Source: Desulfobacter sp. (GTDB taxonomy: Bacteria > Desulfobacterota > Desulfobacteria > Desulfobacterales > Desulfobacteraceae). Taken from it: DNA of 5,885 nt. Made by a program: the position numbers and the translations under genes. Where the stretch lies: contig JAQYWJ010000016.1 in assembly GCA_030145005.1 (NCBI GenBank), positions 1 through 5,885 of the forward strand. The letters run 5' to 3'. Of the stretch, positions 5,789-5,885 are shown piece by piece. Below the pieces are notes generated by a model that had not been told where the DNA came from, did no database searches, and saw nothing but the letters and a program-made list of their open reading frames with translations. Within the stretch, counting starts at the first letter, position 1; each line of letters begins with the position of its first letter.

Positions 5789-5885
5789 TTGTATTCTATT
5801 AAAACAGAACGTTCCTGGCGCGAGCTTCAGGTAGACTATATCCAGCAGAAAAAAAGACAGACCACGGCTGTCCGTATACGCCAAA
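5789..5885 (+). CDS. Possible start or remnant of an unidentified gene (open at right edge)
   Basis: The reading frame containing TTG at 5789 is the only + frame open to the right edge in this stretch, after a TAA at 5765-5767. It encodes LYSIKTERSWRELQ followed by a basic, hydrophilic stretch (VDYIQQKKRQTTAVRIRQ). No ATG is available in frame; TTG at 5789 has a weak GGGA at 5778-5781 seven bases upstream. The peptide looks protein-like, with charged and Trp residues in a W-x2-LQ pattern that I associate loosely with N-terminal regions of multihaem cytochromes, but about 32 residues are too few for a family call. It may be a genuine gene with a non-ATG start, or a 5'-truncated remnant next to the palindrome. 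Two minus-strand frames are also open from the right edge, so even the strand is uncertain. Confidence 0.3.
   Translation, partial: MYSIKTERSWRELQVDYIQQKKRQTTAVRIRQ

Noticed and set aside
1..5885. A hidden defence system, CRISPR array or mobile gene cassette
   Set aside because: No regularly spaced repeats, no cas, transposase, integrase or toxin-antitoxin motifs; coding space is filled by recognised housekeeping or envelope genes. The only mobile-like signal is the palindrome at 5625-5743.

Overview
The window looks like ordinary chromosomal housekeeping DNA from a Gram-negative, probably anaerobic deltaproteobacterium, and a member of the Desulfobacterales (Desulfobacter/Desulfobacula-like) is my best guess. 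The evidence is an LptD outer-membrane protein, a UpxY-type NusG paralogue, a holB-ricT-metG cluster with a Thermus-like MetRS, moderate GC, and an intergenic palindrome of a kind I recall from that order. The taxonomic assignment is inference; no rRNA or lineage-specific marker is present. All identified genes read on the + strand and coding density is high.

Layout. Positions 3-875 hold the C-terminal part of lptD, cut by the window edge. It overlaps by four bases (ATGA) a UpxY/RfaH/LoaP-type NusG paralogue (872-1396) that carries a run of ten A near its 5' end. A 75-base gap with a plausible sigma-70 promoter precedes a small HU/IHF-family gene (1472-1747), followed after 15 bases by holB (1763-2791, DNA polymerase III delta-prime). 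A 111-base gap containing two small inverted repeats separates holB from ricT (2903-3715, PSP1 family), which overlaps metG (3712-5622, methionyl-tRNA synthetase) by another ATGA. From 5623 to the right edge there is no confident gene: a 119-base imperfect palindrome (5625-5743) starts two bases after the metG stop, then comes AT-rich DNA, then a short reading frame that is open to the edge (about 5789-5885) and may be the start or a remnant of another gene.

How the genes fit together. LptD inserts LPS into the outer membrane, and the coupled UpxY-like factor probably controls elongation through a long, perhaps surface-polysaccharide, operon. The IHF-like protein bends DNA, HolB belongs to the clamp loader, RicT is an Fe-S-linked RNA-maturation factor in Bacillus, and MetG charges tRNA-Met. 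The holB-ricT-metG order echoes the holB-yaaT neighbourhood of Firmicutes, so that part is an old conserved housekeeping cluster.

I see no CRISPR array, tRNA, rRNA, transposase, toxin-antitoxin pair or defence system. The signals most worth a second look are the palindrome after metG and the A10 tract in the NusG paralogue, where loss of one A would place a stop codon immediately after the tract.
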